A DNA stretch of 5,795 bases, taken from NCBI GenBank assembly GCA_037189785.1, contig JBBCIP010000245.1, positions 1 to 5,795 of the forward strand, in the 5' to 3' direction. A program made the translations under genes and the position numbers. Below, piece after piece: positions 5,521 through 5,795 of this stretch (within the stretch, counting starts at the first letter, position 1; each line of letters opens with the position of its first letter). The stretch comes from Govanella sp037189785 (lineage in GTDB: Bacteria; Pseudomonadota; Alphaproteobacteria; Sphingomonadales; Govanellaceae). The notes under the pieces are model-generated. The model did no database searches. It was given only the letters and a program-made list of their open reading frames with translations, and was not told where the DNA came from.

Positions 5521-5795
5521 ATGACGATCGATACTTCACGGATCCCTCTCAAAAATCCCCGGAAGCTTTTTATCGACGGGCAATGGGTTGAGCCATCGAG
5601 TGGTAAGCTTATTCATGTCATCGCTCCCGCGACAGAAGATTTATATATGCAGGTCGGCGAGGCCAATACGACCGATATCAATAAAGCCGTCGACGCCGCG
5701 CGCCGCGCCTTCGACACTGGGCCGTGGCCGCGCTTGTCGCATGCGGAGCGCGCCGCTTATCTCAAAGCCATGGCCGAAAAAATTGATGCCAGAGC
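5521..5795 (+). CDS. Aldehyde dehydrogenase, N-terminal part (3' truncated by window)
   Basis: Ninety-one complete codons are visible before the window ends. LFIDGQWVEPSSGK (16-29), the APATED stretch (35-40), VGEANTTDINKAVDAARRAF (46-65) and GPWPRLSHAERAAYL (67-81) are the standard N-terminal blocks of the NAD(P)-dependent aldehyde dehydrogenase superfamily, which oxidises aldehydes to acids. The cofactor loop and catalytic Cys/Glu lie beyond the window. The start at 5521 is set by an in-frame TGA at 5491-5493 with no other ATG between. The only upstream purine tract is AAGAAAGAAA, a weak Shine-Dalgarno. The gap to the hydrolase is 33 bases, so it likely belongs to the same operon. Base composition rises to about three-quarters GC at 5691-5760, above its neighbours. 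In steroid and terpenoid catabolism such enzymes oxidise side-chain aldehydes; that role here is only inferred. Confidence 0.92.
   Translation, partial: MTIDTSRIPLKNPRKLFIDGQWVEPSSGKLIHVIAPATEDLYMQVGEANTTDINKAVDAARRAFDTGPWPRLSHAERAAYLKAMAEKIDAR

Overview
The window is a gene-dense stretch read entirely from the plus strand. It holds the 3' end of one acyl-CoA dehydrogenase gene (ACAD), three more complete ACAD-family genes, a thiolase, an alpha/beta hydrolase and the 5' end of an aldehyde dehydrogenase. Gaps are short (at most 53 bases), two junctions overlap by 8 and 1 bases, and no terminator or internal promoter is visible, so it reads as the middle of one catabolic operon. No RNA gene, mobile element, CRISPR array or long repeat is seen, and no gap reaches 300 bases.

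Layout: 1-103, ACAD C-terminus; 157-1296, ACAD with a candidate catalytic glutamate and flavin-site motifs (alpha type); 1301-2260 and 2253-3335, two divergent ACAD-fold proteins without the glutamate or the SEP-type flavin-site motif but with the Arg-FGxP and QxxGGxG motifs (beta type); 3383-4612, thiolase with its full catalytic set; 4612-5487, alpha/beta hydrolase; 5521 to the end, aldehyde dehydrogenase N-terminus.

How they may work together: the alpha and beta proteins have lost complementary halves of the FAD site. This is the pattern known from the heteromeric alpha2beta2 ACADs of bacterial steroid side-chain degradation (the mycobacterial FadE26-FadE27 and FadE28-FadE29 type). The ACADs would desaturate a bulky or branched acyl-CoA, the thiolase would cleave the beta-ketoacyl-CoA, and the aldehyde dehydrogenase and hydrolase would handle other parts of the substrate. 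A steroid, bile acid or other cyclic/isoprenoid substrate is the leading inference, but no substrate-defining gene lies in the window. The enoyl-CoA hydratase and hydroxyacyl-CoA dehydrogenase needed for a full cycle are also absent and must lie elsewhere.

Organism: a bacterium of moderate GC. GANTC sites are very scarce (five found by eye against about 22 expected) while GATC is frequent. GANTC avoidance fits an alphaproteobacterium with the CcrM methylase, and the protein style agrees, but this is an inference. The window looks like a variant of a known type of catabolic cluster rather than a wholly new system. Its most interesting feature is the alpha-beta-beta ACAD arrangement.
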